Positions 63,218 to 64,000 of a stretch of DNA of 64,000 bases are shown piece by piece. A program made the translations under genes and the position numbers. The stretch lies in the NCBI GenBank assembly GCA_016869435.1, contig VGEB01000002.1, positions 16,310 through 80,309 on the forward strand, given 5' to 3'. The notes below the pieces were generated by a model that worked only from the letters and a program-made list of their open reading frames with translations, did no database searches and was not told the origin of the DNA. The DNA comes from Alphaproteobacteria bacterium. GTDB lineage: Bacteria > Pseudomonadota > Alphaproteobacteria > Rhizobiales > Beijerinckiaceae. Numbering within the stretch: position 1 is the stretch's first letter; every line of letters begins with the position of its first letter.

Positions 63218-64000
63218 TTCGCGTTCAGCGATTCAATGGCGTTCGTCGTGTAAAATTTCGGACCGCATGCGACCAGCGAACGCAAGAAGCGCAATGACTC
63301 TCTTACCGTTTCTCAGCTAACTCTGCGCAATCGCTGAAGATTTTTTGGATCGTGTTCGCGCCGCGCGTTGAAGTTTCGCGTTCAGTGATTCAGTGGCGTT
63401 CTTCGCGCAAAATATCCGACGCATTGCGACAGCGAGCGCCGCTAACTCTGTGCAGTCGCTGAATATTTTTTCCTCGCGTGTGCGCCGCGCGATGCGGCTT
63501 CGCGTTCAGCGATTCAATGGCGTTCGTCGTGCAAAATATCCGGCGCATTGCAACAGCGAGCGCCGCTAACTCTGCGCAGTCGCTGAATATTTTTTGAATC
63601 GCGTTTGCGCTGCGAGATGCAATTTCACGAGCGCCGATTCAACGGCGTCCATCGTGTAAAATTTCGGACCGCATGCGACCAGCGAACGCAAGAAGCGCAA
63701 TGACTCTCTTACCGTTTCTCAGATAACTCTGCGCAATCGCTGAAGATTTTTTGGATCGTGTTCGCGCCGCGCGTTGAAGTTTCGCGTTCAGTGATTCAGT
63801 GGCGTTCTTCGCGCAAAATATCCGACGCATTGCGACAGCGAGCGCCGCTAACTCTGTGCAGTCGCTGAATATTTTTTCCTCGCGTGTGCGCCGCGCGATG
63901 CGGCTTCGCGTTCAGCGATTCAATGGCGTTCGTCGTGCAAAATATCCGGCGCATTGCAACAGCGAGCGCCGCTAACTCTGCGCAGTCGCTGAATATTTTT
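63218..64000. repeat. tandem repeat array derived from an IS256-type transposase fragment
   Basis: The sequence has a 406-bp period: 63251-63594 recurs at 63657-64000 with only one difference noticed (AGCTAA/AGATAA), and continues past the window. Each period is made of three related subunits of ~124-157 bp starting near 63218, 63375, 63499 (and 63624). On the minus strand every subunit encodes a variant of TTNAIESLNAK...RAAR, the conserved C-terminal motif of IS256/mutator-type transposases (e.g. FYTTNAIESLNAKPHRAAR). The frames are broken, so no transposase is made. Confidence 0.85.

Noticed and set aside
63218-64000. CRISPR array
   Set aside because: The repeats are 124-406 bp, subunits are related to each other without unique spacers, and they encode transposase motifs.

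Overview
The window reads as a chromosomal segment of an alphaproteobacterial (Rhizobiales, Methylocystis/Methylosinus-like) methylotroph, probably a type II methanotroph. Evidence for this is a complete calcium-type methanol dehydrogenase cluster (mxaFJGIRSACKLD), polyhydroxybutyrate genes (phaA, phaB, phaR), a usg-type protein, a UdgX-type uracil-DNA glycosylase, a class I lysyl-tRNA synthetase and high-GC codon use throughout. The species assignment is inference. No methane monooxygenase gene is in view.

Layout. 1-4.2 kb: end of the cytochrome oxidase operon (coxC, cut by the window edge), DUF983, SURF1, threonine synthase and a RimJ-type acetyltransferase. 4.3-9.1 kb: rph, an EF-G-like GTPase, and a MarR regulator with a ferredoxin-SCP2 fusion protein. 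9.4-15.5 kb: an L,D-transpeptidase, a flippase-like membrane protein, phaAB/phaR and ychF. 15.6-23.6 kb: a di-haem cytochrome with one unusual haem motif, a second L,D-transpeptidase, a tightly overlapping NitT/TauT-type ABC operon and a large rhomboid protease. 24.2-30.3 kb: ribosomal protein L36, a TonB receptor under a Zur-like palindrome, queC, a GST, a UDG-family protein, kdsA and usg.

30.5-46.2 kb is the methanol oxidation island. On the minus strand mxaF (catalytic subunit), mxaJ, mxaG (cytochrome cL) and mxaI (small subunit) are followed by a strong terminator-like hairpin. Then comes mxaR-S-A-C-K-L-D, in which almost every junction overlaps by 1-4 bp; these genes serve assembly and calcium insertion. 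A putative lipoprotein closes the run. A LuxR-type response regulator and a divergent NarL/UhpB-type sensor kinase sit at its end, and an orphan pqqA, too short for the ORF track, lies just beyond them. The window therefore holds the enzyme, its electron acceptor, its maturation machinery, a likely regulator pair and the precursor peptide of its PQQ cofactor. The genes upstream of mxaF are a divergent serine protease, a di-haem cytochrome c and a pentapeptide-repeat protein.

46.3-64 kb: a PYROXD2-like FAD oxidoreductase, an OYE-family reductase, a third (lipoprotein) L,D-transpeptidase, a host-attachment-family protein, a DUF900 lipoprotein hydrolase, an outer membrane protein and TspO. These are followed by an alpha/beta-hydrolase-domain protein, UdgX, an RBBP9-type hydrolase, class I LysRS and a surface-polysaccharide group (DegT aminotransferase, a small acidic ORF, GT61, GT2). 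The right edge is a 406-bp-period tandem repeat built from fragments of an IS256-type transposase gene and it runs off the window.

Two real genes absent from the ORF track were recovered by reading the gaps: rpmJ (24186-24311) and pqqA (30572-30649). No tRNA, rRNA, CRISPR array or intact insertion sequence was seen.
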